A stretch of DNA of 64,000 nucleotides. Source: an uncultured Gemmiger sp. Lineage in GTDB: Bacteria; Bacillota; Clostridia; Oscillospirales; Ruminococcaceae. Positions within the stretch are counted from its first letter, which is position 1. Each line of letters opens with the position of its first letter. A program made the position numbers and the translations under genes. The stretch spans positions 1-64,000 of the forward strand of contig CALWNP010000001.1 of NCBI GenBank assembly GCA_944382835.1, in the 5' to 3' direction. The notes beneath the pieces are model-generated. The model had not been told where the DNA came from. It saw only the letters and a program-made list of their open reading frames with translations, and ran no database searches. This document shows positions 1 through 8,329 of the stretch, piece after piece.

Positions 1-1238
<1,238 letters not shown>

Positions 1239-1300
1239 ATTTCGTTCCCCTTTGGTGAGAGTAAGGACGCCGGGCAAATCTGGCGGGGCGTGGGCGCGGG

Positions 1301-1882
1301 TCAGATGGTCAAGGACAACTCGGCGTTTTGCAGGAACCAGTCATGCTGGGCTTCCAGCCGGGATTCCAGGGTATCATCGGCTGCAAGGGCACCGTTTTCG
1401 GCGCGCAGGCCGCCCAACTGGATGTCCTGGGCGGTTTGCAGCGTCGCACCTGCGGGCAGCTTGCCCTGGAGCAGTGCCGCATCGGCCGCACGGGCATAGA
1501 GGACCGTCCCCTTGCCCAGCCGGGCCACCAGGGCCGCAGCGGCCTTGCACAGCCAGTCGGCATAGGCCGGGGTGGCGGTGAAGTCGGCCAGCTTGGCGCG
1601 AGCGTCGGCAAAGACGCCGTCGGCCAGCTCGCTGCGGTGGGCAGCCAGCTGGGTCCGGGCCTGCATGCTGGCCTCGCTCAGGGCGCGGTTGGCCTGGATG
1701 CGGGCACGCTCAGCCTCGAATTTCATGGTACGCTCGGCGCGGGCCTGCTCGGCCTGCCGGGTCTCCTCGAGGGTCTTGGCCACCTGTCGGTCGGTTTCGG
1801 CACGGATGGCGGCGCAGCTCTTTTCACCCTCGGCGCGGATGGAATGCAGAAACTGTTCTGCGCGTTCGTTCAGTTCGATCAT
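1301..1882 (-). CDS. atpE (ntpE): V/A-type ATP synthase subunit E
   Basis: Peripheral-stalk subunit of the V/A-type ATPase, 193 residues, close to the family length. The N-terminal ~100 residues are charged and Ala/Glu/Arg-rich (LNERAEQFLHSIRAEGEKS onward), predicted as a long helix that pairs with the G/H-type stalk protein. The C-terminal half forms the globular part that contacts the head. It lies between subunits F and A in the normal operon order, 15 bases after F ends and 62 bases before A begins. Sequence identity within E subunits is low, so the call rests on length, helix pattern and position. Confidence 0.88.
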   Translation of the reverse strand: MIELNERAEQFLHSIRAEGEKSCAAIRAETDRQVAKTLEETRQAEQARAERTMKFEAERARIQANRALSEASMQARTQLAAHRSELADGVFADARAKLADFTATPAYADWLCKAAAALVARLGKGTVLYARAADAALLQGKLPAGATLQTAQDIQLGGLRAENGALAADDTLESRLEAQHDWFLQNAELSLTI

Positions 1883-1897
1883 GGTATCCCCTCCCGC

Positions 1898-2209
1898 TTA
1901 AATCTTGATGCCGATGGCTTCCCGCACATAGCGGGTGATGCGATCCTTGCCTGCCGCGGAACCGCCGGTGGACGGCACGGTGACCAGCAGCGTACCGGTC
2001 TGGTCGCTGCCGCGCACCTCGTCCAGGATTTCCTGGTAGGCGTCGGAAATCTTCTCGGTGACCAGAACCATCCCGATGTCCTCGCTGTTCATGGCTTTGT
2101 CCAGCGCGGCGCGCAGATCGGCCTCGTTGCGGGCCACGACGCCCTCGATGCCGGCCAGACGCATGCCGTTCATGGCGTCGGAGTTGTCACTGATGAGAAA
2201 GAACCGCAT
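1898..2209 (-). CDS. atpF (ntpG): V/A-type ATP synthase subunit F
   Basis: Small central-stalk subunit, 103 residues, which sits on the rotor axle with subunit D. The opening MRFFLISDNSDAMNGMRLAG and the GMVLVTEKI segment match the Rossmann-like fold of the family, in which a beta strand and a glycine turn are followed by the conserved 'vlvte' strand. It starts only 4 bases after the K gene ends, so the genes are co-transcribed and probably translationally coupled. Confidence 0.93.
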   Translation of the reverse strand: MRFFLISDNSDAMNGMRLAGIEGVVARNEADLRAALDKAMNSEDIGMVLVTEKISDAYQEILDEVRGSDQTGTLLVTVPSTGGSAAGKDRITRYVREAIGIKI

Positions 2210-2213
2210 GGCC

Positions 2214-2591
2214 TTACACCAACTTGCTGAGGATCATGATGGAGATGACCAGGCCGTAAATGGCGATGGATTCGCCCAGGGCGACGAAGATCATGCTCTT
2301 ACCGAAGGTCTTGGGGTTCTCGCTGTTGGCAGCGATGGCAGCGGGGGCGCCGGAGGCAACGGCCAGGCCGCCGCCGATGCCGGCCAGGCCGGTGGCCAGA
2401 GCAGCGGCCAGCAGGCCGATGCTCATGCTGGAGTTGTGATCATTGGTCTCGCTCTGCTCGGAAACAGCGGTGGTCTCGGTGGTGGTGGCGTCGGTGGTCT
2501 CGTCGGCAGCAAAGGCAGTGAAAGCGCCGAAGCAGCTCACGGCAATGACCAGGGCCAGAACGGCAAACAGTTTACGCATGGTGGTTTTCAT
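2214..2591 (-). CDS. atpK (ntpK): V/A-type ATP synthase subunit K (rotor ring proteolipid) with N-terminal signal peptide
   Basis: Membrane rotor subunit, 125 residues. Residues 1-29 look like a Sec signal peptide (MKTTMRKLFAVLALVIAV... ending AFA-A). Residues 30-56 are a Thr/Glu/Ser-rich acidic tract. Only then comes one two-helix hairpin: helix 1 contains GLAGIGGGLAVASGAP and helix 2 contains the ion-binding Glu in FVALGESIAIYG. Many V-type K subunits are double hairpins; this is the single-hairpin form. The Gln ligands of the known V-type Na+ site are not seen in either helix, although the Ser after the Glu and the Tyr five residues on are present. The coupling ion is therefore uncertain. 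It lies between I and F in the operon. Confidence 0.92.
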   Translation of the reverse strand: MKTTMRKLFAVLALVIAVSCFGAFTAFAADETTDATTTETTAVSEQSETNDHNSSMSIGLLAAALATGLAGIGGGLAVASGAPAAIAANSENPKTFGKSMIFVALGESIAIYGLVISIMILSKLV

Positions 2592-2651
2592 AATGAAGTC
2601 CTCCCTGTTGTTTTTTAATGTATGATGATGTTGATAATGAAACGGCTGGGT

Positions 2652-4580
2652 TCAAGCGGTCTTGCCGCCCTTTTTGTGGACCACGTCCATGGCCTCGTAC
2701 TTGTGGCCGCCGCCCTGATAGCAGCGGCTGAACATCTCGTAGAATTCCAGACGGATGCCCTGAATGCCGGAGAGCAATGCCTCCAGGCAGATGACAATGC
2801 CGTTGCCGATGACAACCACAACGGGGTTGACCGGATCACCGGCCAGGGTGAAGACGACCATCATCATGCTGGCGTGCACGATGACGAAGGCGCCCACACG
2901 GAGGAAGGAAACGGTGTTGGAAAGATAGCTCAGGACGGTCTCCAGCAGTTCAAAGACGTTCTGCATGAAGTAATCGCCCCAGCCGTCGGCAGGCTTCCAG
3001 GGTTCGCCGTTGAACATCGGTGCCAGAACCCCCTGCATCAGCAGCAGGATCAGGCCGACGATGAGGATCACAACCGCCAGCAGGTCGGGGATGAAGGCGC
3101 GGCCGCCCATGAAGTCCGAAACCAGGCTGACGCCGGACAGGTAGGTCAGCATACCCACCACACCGTTGGTGCTGAAGATCACGTTGCCCCAGTGTTTGTG
3201 GCGGCTGTTGGTGTAGATGGAGAGCACCATGGCTGCCAGCACCAGCACTACACCGATGTAGATGGCCACCAGCAGGATGCCGTTGATGGACTCCATGACC
3301 GAAACCGGTTTGCCCGGCAGGCCCACAGCCTTGTACAGCGGATCCAGGACATCTTCAAAGCCGAAGACCGAACCGTAGACAAAGCCGAAGATAGTGCTGG
3401 AGATGCCGCAGGGGATCATCAGGTGGAAGAGCTCGTTGCCCTTGACCTTCCACATGAAGACGCTGAAGAGGGCCAGAACCAGACCTTGGCCCACGTCACC
3501 GAACATGATGCCGAAGAGGATGGTGAAGGTCAGAGCCACAAACGTCGTGATGTCGGTCTCACCGTAGCTGGGCAGACCGTACATCTCGACGAAAAACTCA
3601 AAAGGGCGGCTCCACCACGCATTCTTCAATTTCGTAGGAGGTGTGTGGAGGCTGGCGCTCTCGGGATCGTCGATGGTAAGACGGATGCCATTGATCTGGC
3701 GGGCGCGGTCGGCGATGGTTTCCACATCGTCAGCGGGCACCCAGCCCACACAGAAGAAGTGCTGGCCCTTGACGGCGGCAAAGTGGCGCAGGCTGAAGGC
3801 TGCGGAGAAATACCGCACGGTATCGTACAGAAGCAGGACCTTGGCCTGGTTTTCCTCCCACAGGCTGCGGATGCGGCTGTCCACCTCATCCACGCTCTTC
3901 TGGACCACTTCCAGGTTTTCCTTGAAGTGCTCCACAATCTCGGCAGGGCTGCCGGCCGCACCGGGCACATGCAGCGGCTCGAAGAAGAGCATCGAGAAGA
4001 TACCGTCGGTTTCCTGTGCCTTGCTGCGGGGGGTCAGATAGACGCCCCAATAGCCATCCTTGGTCTGGGTGCAGGGCACAAAGAGAATGTAGGGATCATC
4101 GGCGTAGCTGTGCATCAGCTTGTTGTAGCCGGCCAGGGGCAGAAAGCCGAACCGGACCTTGACATGTTCACAGCTGGTGATCTCGTCCACATTGGCTTTC
4201 AGGGTGGAGAAATGGCCGTACTGCTCGATGGCGTCGCTGCACAGCTGCTGCTGGTTGGTCAGGATTTCCCGCTCATCCCGCAGATCATCGAACTTGGCGA
4301 TCAGGTCGTCCAGGTAAGCGCGGGTTTCATCGTTGATGGTCGGAGAGTGCTGCTGTGCGGTGGGCAGATCCACCCCGATCTGTTTTGCCATCGTCTCGAT
4401 GCGCTGCTGAATCGGCGGATAAGGATTTTCCTCGTTCAGCGGTCCGTATCCAAGCGAGGCGGACATATACTGTGTGGCAGGTTCAAGGTCAAACTCACCG
4501 TCCATACAGCAAGTGGCCAGGAACTCGTCCAGATGTTCCAGGGTGCCCTGGACCTGGACCAGTTTCATTTTTTCTACCAA
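2652..4580 (-). CDS. atpI (ntpI): V/A-type ATP synthase subunit I (membrane stator subunit)
   Basis: Stator subunit of the V/A ATPase (equivalent of subunit a), 642 residues, which carries the ion half-channels next to the K ring. The N-terminal ~330 residues are soluble and helical (MVEKMKLVQVQGTLEHLDEF start). The C-terminal half has about seven or eight membrane helices beginning around ETDITTFVALTFTILFGIMFGDVGQG, a family hallmark, and ends near GIRLEFYEMFSRCYQGGGHKYEAM, which is also typical. Start ATG at 4580 lies 39 bases after subunit C. No frameshift or truncation. Confidence 0.96.
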   Translation of the reverse strand: MVEKMKLVQVQGTLEHLDEFLATCCMDGEFDLEPATQYMSASLGYGPLNEENPYPPIQQRIETMAKQIGVDLPTAQQHSPTINDETRAYLDDLIAKFDDLRDEREILTNQQQLCSDAIEQYGHFSTLKANVDEITSCEHVKVRFGFLPLAGYNKLMHSYADDPYILFVPCTQTKDGYWGVYLTPRSKAQETDGIFSMLFFEPLHVPGAAGSPAEIVEHFKENLEVVQKSVDEVDSRIRSLWEENQAKVLLLYDTVRYFSAAFSLRHFAAVKGQHFFCVGWVPADDVETIADRARQINGIRLTIDDPESASLHTPPTKLKNAWWSRPFEFFVEMYGLPSYGETDITTFVALTFTILFGIMFGDVGQGLVLALFSVFMWKVKGNELFHLMIPCGISSTIFGFVYGSVFGFEDVLDPLYKAVGLPGKPVSVMESINGILLVAIYIGVVLVLAAMVLSIYTNSRHKHWGNVIFSTNGVVGMLTYLSGVSLVSDFMGGRAFIPDLLAVVILIVGLILLLMQGVLAPMFNGEPWKPADGWGDYFMQNVFELLETVLSYLSNTVSFLRVGAFVIVHASMMMVVFTLAGDPVNPVVVVIGNGIVICLEALLSGIQGIRLEFYEMFSRCYQGGGHKYEAMDVVHKKGGKTA

Positions 4581-4619
4581 ATCAATTCACGCTCCTCTCA
4601 AGGGTTGTTGCGGTGTCTA

Positions 4620-5687
4620 TCAGGCGCTTTCCGCATCGCATCCCACCAGCAGCGGCAGGATATCATCGGCAGCCATCCCGTAGTGAACCCCCTCGATGAT
4701 ATGGCTGAGGTTGGTGACCTCGCTGCGGGCGAGGTAGACGTAACACAGCATCACGAGGGTCGGGTCGGTGGAAAAGCGCAGCCATTTGCGGCACCACTCG
4801 TACTGGTACCGTCTCAGCCGCTCCTTGAGCACATCATCCGGATATCGTTCCAGCGGCGCGCCGTACCGGGTTTGGGAAAGCCGCTCCTTGAAGGCGGCCA
4901 CATCGGCGCTGGCCAGCAGGTCCTTCCACTCTTCCTCATTGAGGGCGGTGCAGTCCCGCCGGGCAGCCCGGTCGATCTGTTTGAGGCTGGCGTGCATCCG
5001 GATCAGCCGTGCCGCATTGGACAAAGCCGCCACATCGCATTCCAGCTCAATATATTCCCGCACGCCGGGTCTGGCGTGGTAGCTGCCTTTTTTCTTGACG
5101 CCGGGCGCAAGCGCGACCAAGGCTTCGTGGCGGTATTGCTGGAGCAGAGGTTCCGCCTTGACCAGCAAGCCGCGGGCCGGGTCAGCGTCGCGCAGCGGCG
5201 CAAGCACCTTGGCATACGGTGTACCGCGCAGCGCCTTGAGCAGGCTGGCGGCGTCGGTGACCTTGGGGAGCTTGTACAGATCCACAAGGGTGCGCTGCTG
5301 CAGAAAATCCGGCAACTTATAAAGGTAGTCGCCGGGGTTGCCTGCATCCAGGCAGCGCAGACAGGTTGTGATTTCATCAATGTCGCAGCACAACGCAAAG
5401 TACCGGTACACTTCATCTCCGGCGCTCATATCAAAGCGGCACAGACTGTCATAGCGGTCGAAGATACTCTCCCGCAGCTGTGCCTCCAGCTGGGCACGGC
5501 GGGCAAAAACCGGATTGACACCCGCAAGTGCCGGCGCGTACAGCGGCAATGTTTTGAGAGCCAGCGCCAGTTCCGGCATGGTGCGGCAGGCAGCCAGACG
5601 GCGGTAGTCGTCTTCGAGAAGGCGGCGTCCGTACAGCGCCCGTGCCTTGGCCAGAACAGCGTTGCTGGCTTTACTGGGCACCGGCAT
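4620..5687 (-). CDS. atpC (ntpC): V/A-type ATP synthase subunit C
   Basis: Subunit C (d-like) couples the central axle to the K ring, 355 residues, usual for the family. It is all-helical and shows the repeated three-part pattern of C subunits. It opens with NAVLAKARALYGRRLLEDDYRRL and includes the DNLKNALR-equivalent region around MSAGDEVYRYFALCCDIDE. The ATG lies one base after the stop of the upstream coiled-coil gene, which implies coupled translation. Low family identity makes this call depend partly on operon position. Confidence 0.88.
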   Translation of the reverse strand: MPVPSKASNAVLAKARALYGRRLLEDDYRRLAACRTMPELALALKTLPLYAPALAGVNPVFARRAQLEAQLRESIFDRYDSLCRFDMSAGDEVYRYFALCCDIDEITTCLRCLDAGNPGDYLYKLPDFLQQRTLVDLYKLPKVTDAASLLKALRGTPYAKVLAPLRDADPARGLLVKAEPLLQQYRHEALVALAPGVKKKGSYHARPGVREYIELECDVAALSNAARLIRMHASLKQIDRAARRDCTALNEEEWKDLLASADVAAFKERLSQTRYGAPLERYPDDVLKERLRRYQYEWCRKWLRFSTDPTLVMLCYVYLARSEVTNLSHIIEGVHYGMAADDILPLLVGCDAESA

Positions 5688-5688
5688 C

Positions 5689-6030
5689 TCAGTTCACCTC
5701 GCTGGCATCCGCCTGGTCCAGGGCACGGCGGCAGAGCTCCTCCACCCACTGCTGCCGGTGGGCAGCCACATGGGCATCGAGGGTCTGGGCCGCAGCCTGC
5801 TGCCGGTTCTTCAGCTCGGCCAGTGCGGCGGCATTGTCGGCCTGGGCCCGCTGGGCAGATTCCTGCCCTGCCTGTTGGGCTTTGGCGGCGAACTCATCGG
5901 CGATTTCCTTCTTCTGGCTTTCCAGCTCGGCCAGCTTGGCCGCGCGCTCCTCCTTGGCTTCCGCCGTGGCCTTGCGCTGCGCTGTATCCATATCCAGAAT
6001 CGCCTGCATCAATTCGTTGAGGTCTTTCAT
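5689..6030 (-). CDS. V/A-type ATP synthase stalk coiled-coil subunit (G/H-like), first gene of the operon
   Basis: A 113-residue, almost entirely helical protein rich in Ala, Glu, Lys and Gln, with a continuous coiled coil from about residue 10 to 100 (for example AEAKEERAAKLAELESQKK). This is the profile of the small G/H-type peripheral-stalk subunit that pairs with subunit E. I chose ATG 6030 because GAGGTG sits 7 bases upstream. A GTG at 6039 would add three residues but overlaps that ribosome site. It is the first gene after the promoter at 6099-6126. Function is inferred from composition and position rather than conserved motifs. Confidence 0.78.
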   Translation of the reverse strand: MKDLNELMQAILDMDTAQRKATAEAKEERAAKLAELESQKKEIADEFAAKAQQAGQESAQRAQADNAAALAELKNRQQAAAQTLDAHVAAHRQQWVEELCRRALDQADASEVN

Positions 6031-6098
6031 CCAACACACCTCGCATTCGCAGTTCTTTCAATGAAACAATTTGGAAACATCCTTCGCTTCTTCGCGTT

Positions 6099-6126
6099 AT
6101 TATAGCACTCTCGCCAAATTTTGCAA
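6099..6126 (-). promoter_or_regulatory. Sigma-70-type promoter of the V/A-ATPase operon
   Basis: On the minus strand: -35 TTGCAA at 6121-6126, a 16-base spacer and a perfect -10 TATAAT at 6099-6104, about 70 bases before the first gene. The surrounding gap (6031-6249) is strikingly AT-rich compared with the genes. Confidence 0.75.
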
Positions 6127-6211
6127 GTGCTTTTTGTGCAAACTTTCGTTTTTGTCTGAATCCGTCATATTTCTTACAATATTAGCAGTTTTTACGATAC
6201 AGCAAGAAAAT

Positions 6212-6247
6212 CACAGCATATTTTCTGCAACAAAAATCACTGCTGTG
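6212..6247 (-). terminator. Weak terminator candidate after the pullulanase gene
   Basis: On the minus strand CACAGCA (6247-6241) pairs with TGCTGTG (6218-6212) across a long loop and is followed by ATTTTCTT. The stem is only 7 base pairs and the loop about 22 bases, so this is weaker than the other terminators here. Confidence 0.35.
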
Positions 6248-6249
6248 TC

Positions 6250-8175
6250 CTACTCCATCCGCAGGATGGTGACGCTCACCGGGGCCAATTCTATACTTTC
6301 GTTCAGGACGGGGCCAAAGGGTTCCGCCCTTGCCACCGTCCCGTCACAGAGCATCCTCCACCGTCCCATTGGCAGCGGGACCCCCTGGGGTGTGGTTTCG
6401 GGATTGTAAAAAATTGCAAGTTCACCGTGGCGGTCTTCGCCCTCATGCTCCGCCACAAACCCGATGATCCATCCGGGCATGGCCAGCAGGATGGGCGCCG
6501 CCTGCCCCTCGGCGCCCGAAAGCTCGGGATAGGCGCGGCGGATGGCCAGCAACCCCCGGTAAAAATCCACCAGCGGCTGCATGGCGGCGGCGCGGCGCCA
6601 GTCCAGCAGATTGGTGGAAAGAGGGCCCCTGTAACTGTTGTGATCGCCGTTTTTGGTCCGGCCGAACTCCTCCCCCGAAAGCAGGAAGGGCAGCCCCTGG
6701 CAGGTCAGGTAGATGCCGGCGGCCATCCGGTTCTGGGCCAGGATTTCGGGGTTGACGGCGGCAAAGTCCTGGGTCTGGTTGGCCACCAGTTTGAGTTTGT
6801 CCCAAAGGGTGTAGTTGTCGTGGGCCGAGACATACTGCACCACCTGCCCCGCCTTCTGAGGACGGAAACCACCCTCCCCGTCCAGCCAGGCGCCCAGGGC
6901 GTGGAGCAGCGGCACACCGTAGTAGGGGCCGCCGTTCACATAGCCGGCGGAATGAGCATCAAAGACACCACCCTTGATGGCGTCCCGGGTGTTGTCGCAG
7001 AAAAAGCCGATCCGGTCGCTGAGCAGATCCAGCGCCCCCTTGTCGGCGGGGCGGGCGCCGGGGGCCATCCGGGTGGCACCGCCCTGCCAGGGCTCGCCGT
7101 ACATCAGGATGTCCCGGCCGCCGGGCAGCTGATCCAGCGCGGCGCGGATGGCGTTCATCGTCTCCACATCGTAGAGGGCCATGAGGTCAAACCGGAACCC
7201 GTCCAGATGATACTCCCGGGCCCAGTACAGACAGGAGTCCACAATGTATTTGCGCACCATCGTCCGCTCGGTGGCCAGATCGCAGCCGCAGCCCGACCCG
7301 TTGGTCAGGCTGTCGTCCGCCTGCCGCCGCAGCCAGTAGCCCGGCACCGTCCGTTCCAGCCAGCTGTCGGCGTAGTAGGTGTGGTTGTAAACCACATCCA
7401 TCACCACCCCGATGCCGGCTTTGTGCAATGCGGCCACCATGGCCCGGCATTCCCGCACCCGCACCTCCCCATGGTAGGGGTCGGTGGAATAGCTACCCTC
7501 GGGCAGATTGTAATTGAGGGGATCATAGCCCCAGTTGTATCCGGTGTTTTTGGTCTCGTCCACCGTGGCAAAATCATACATCGGCATGATCTGCACATGG
7601 GTGACACCCAGCTGCTTGAGGTAGTTCAGGCAGGTGGGGTGCTCCCCCGCCCCGTCCAGAGTGGTATCGGGCTGGGTGAAGCCCAGAAATTTTCCCCGCC
7701 ATTCGGGGCGGACGCCGCTGTGGGGATCGGCGGAAAAATCCGCCACATGGGTTTCCCAGACACAGCGGGCGTGGGCCGGAATCCGGGGGCGGCGGTCCTC
7801 CTGCCAGCCCTCGGGCATGGCGGTTTCCGGGTTCAGCACCATGGTCCGGGCGCCGTTGGCGCCGCAGGCCCGCCCGTAGGGATCGGCGGCGGTGAGGGTT
7901 CTTCCTTCCTGGAAAGTCAGTTCATACTGATAATACCGTCCCGCCCAGTCCCCTGCCAGGGTCAGCTGCCAGACCCCACAGTCGGTGCGCTGCATGGGGC
8001 GGGTGCCCAGATCCCGGGCCCCGGGTTCCCGGTCGGTGCCGGTGGCATAGAGGTGGAGCTGCACCTGTTCTGCTGTGGGTGCCCAGAGCTGAAAGGCGGT
8101 CTGACCCGGGGCCCAGCGGCAACCCAGGTCCTCGCCAGCATAGGTAGGCAGCGCCGCTGCCTGTGCGTCGTTCAT
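6250..8175 (-). CDS. pulA: Type I pullulanase / glycogen-debranching GH13 enzyme
   Basis: Hydrolyses alpha-1,6 branches in pullulan, starch or glycogen. It is 641 residues with no signal peptide, so it is intracellular and probably handles glycogen or imported maltodextrins. The N-terminus is a CBM48-like domain (about residues 10-110, RWAPGQTAFQLWAPTAEQV). The GH13 barrel follows with the type I pullulanase signature YNWGYDP, VMDVVYNHT, the nucleophile Asp in DGFRFDLM, the acid Glu in LMYGEPW and the third Asp in YVSAHDN. I chose ATG 8175 because GGGGGAC lies just upstream; a TTG at 8220 has no better support. It is a single-gene unit with its own promoter at 8297-8325. Confidence 0.93.
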   Translation of the reverse strand: MNDAQAAALPTYAGEDLGCRWAPGQTAFQLWAPTAEQVQLHLYATGTDREPGARDLGTRPMQRTDCGVWQLTLAGDWAGRYYQYELTFQEGRTLTAADPYGRACGANGARTMVLNPETAMPEGWQEDRRPRIPAHARCVWETHVADFSADPHSGVRPEWRGKFLGFTQPDTTLDGAGEHPTCLNYLKQLGVTHVQIMPMYDFATVDETKNTGYNWGYDPLNYNLPEGSYSTDPYHGEVRVRECRAMVAALHKAGIGVVMDVVYNHTYYADSWLERTVPGYWLRRQADDSLTNGSGCGCDLATERTMVRKYIVDSCLYWAREYHLDGFRFDLMALYDVETMNAIRAALDQLPGGRDILMYGEPWQGGATRMAPGARPADKGALDLLSDRIGFFCDNTRDAIKGGVFDAHSAGYVNGGPYYGVPLLHALGAWLDGEGGFRPQKAGQVVQYVSAHDNYTLWDKLKLVANQTQDFAAVNPEILAQNRMAAGIYLTCQGLPFLLSGEEFGRTKNGDHNSYRGPLSTNLLDWRRAAAMQPLVDFYRGLLAIRRAYPELSGAEGQAAPILLAMPGWIIGFVAEHEGEDRHGELAIFYNPETTPQGVPLPMGRWRMLCDGTVARAEPFGPVLNESIELAPVSVTILRME

Positions 8176-8293
8176 TCCCAAGTCCCCCCTTTTGCCCGCA
8201 AGCAAAACAAGCGGGCGCAACTGAAGTCACGTCCGCTTGTCTTTCGCTCGGTATTCCGCAGTTCAATTGACGGTGCGGAGTTGCTGTGCTGTT

Positions 8294-8310
8294 AATATTG
8301 TAACAATATT
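8294..8310. promoter_or_regulatory. Perfect 17-bp palindrome over the pulA -10 box (operator candidate)
   Basis: AATATTGTAACAATATT is a perfect 8-1-8 inverted repeat that contains the -10 element of the pulA promoter. This is a typical position for a repressor site. It does not match the CcpA cre consensus. The regulator is unknown. Confidence 0.5.
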
Positions 8311-8325
8311 TTTGCTGCAATGCAA
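8297..8325 (-). promoter_or_regulatory. Promoter of pulA
   Basis: Minus strand: -35 TTGCAT (8325-8320), 17-base spacer, -10 TACAAT (8302-8297). It lies between the end of the mutS-like gene and pulA, about 120 bases from the pulA start. Confidence 0.7.
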
Positions 8326-8329
8326 GGGG

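Noticed and set aside
2622-6020. Very long open frame (over 1100 codons) on the plus strand opposite the V-ATPase genes
   Set aside because: It lies opposite well-supported genes, has no ribosome site or known domain, and its His/Gln/Gly-rich composition is what the complement of GC-rich codons gives.
6096-6135. Possible CIRCE heat-shock element at the V-ATPase promoter (TAGCACTC ... AAGTGCTT)
   Set aside because: Spacing is longer than the 9 bases of CIRCE and the half sites have mismatches; the likeness is probably chance.
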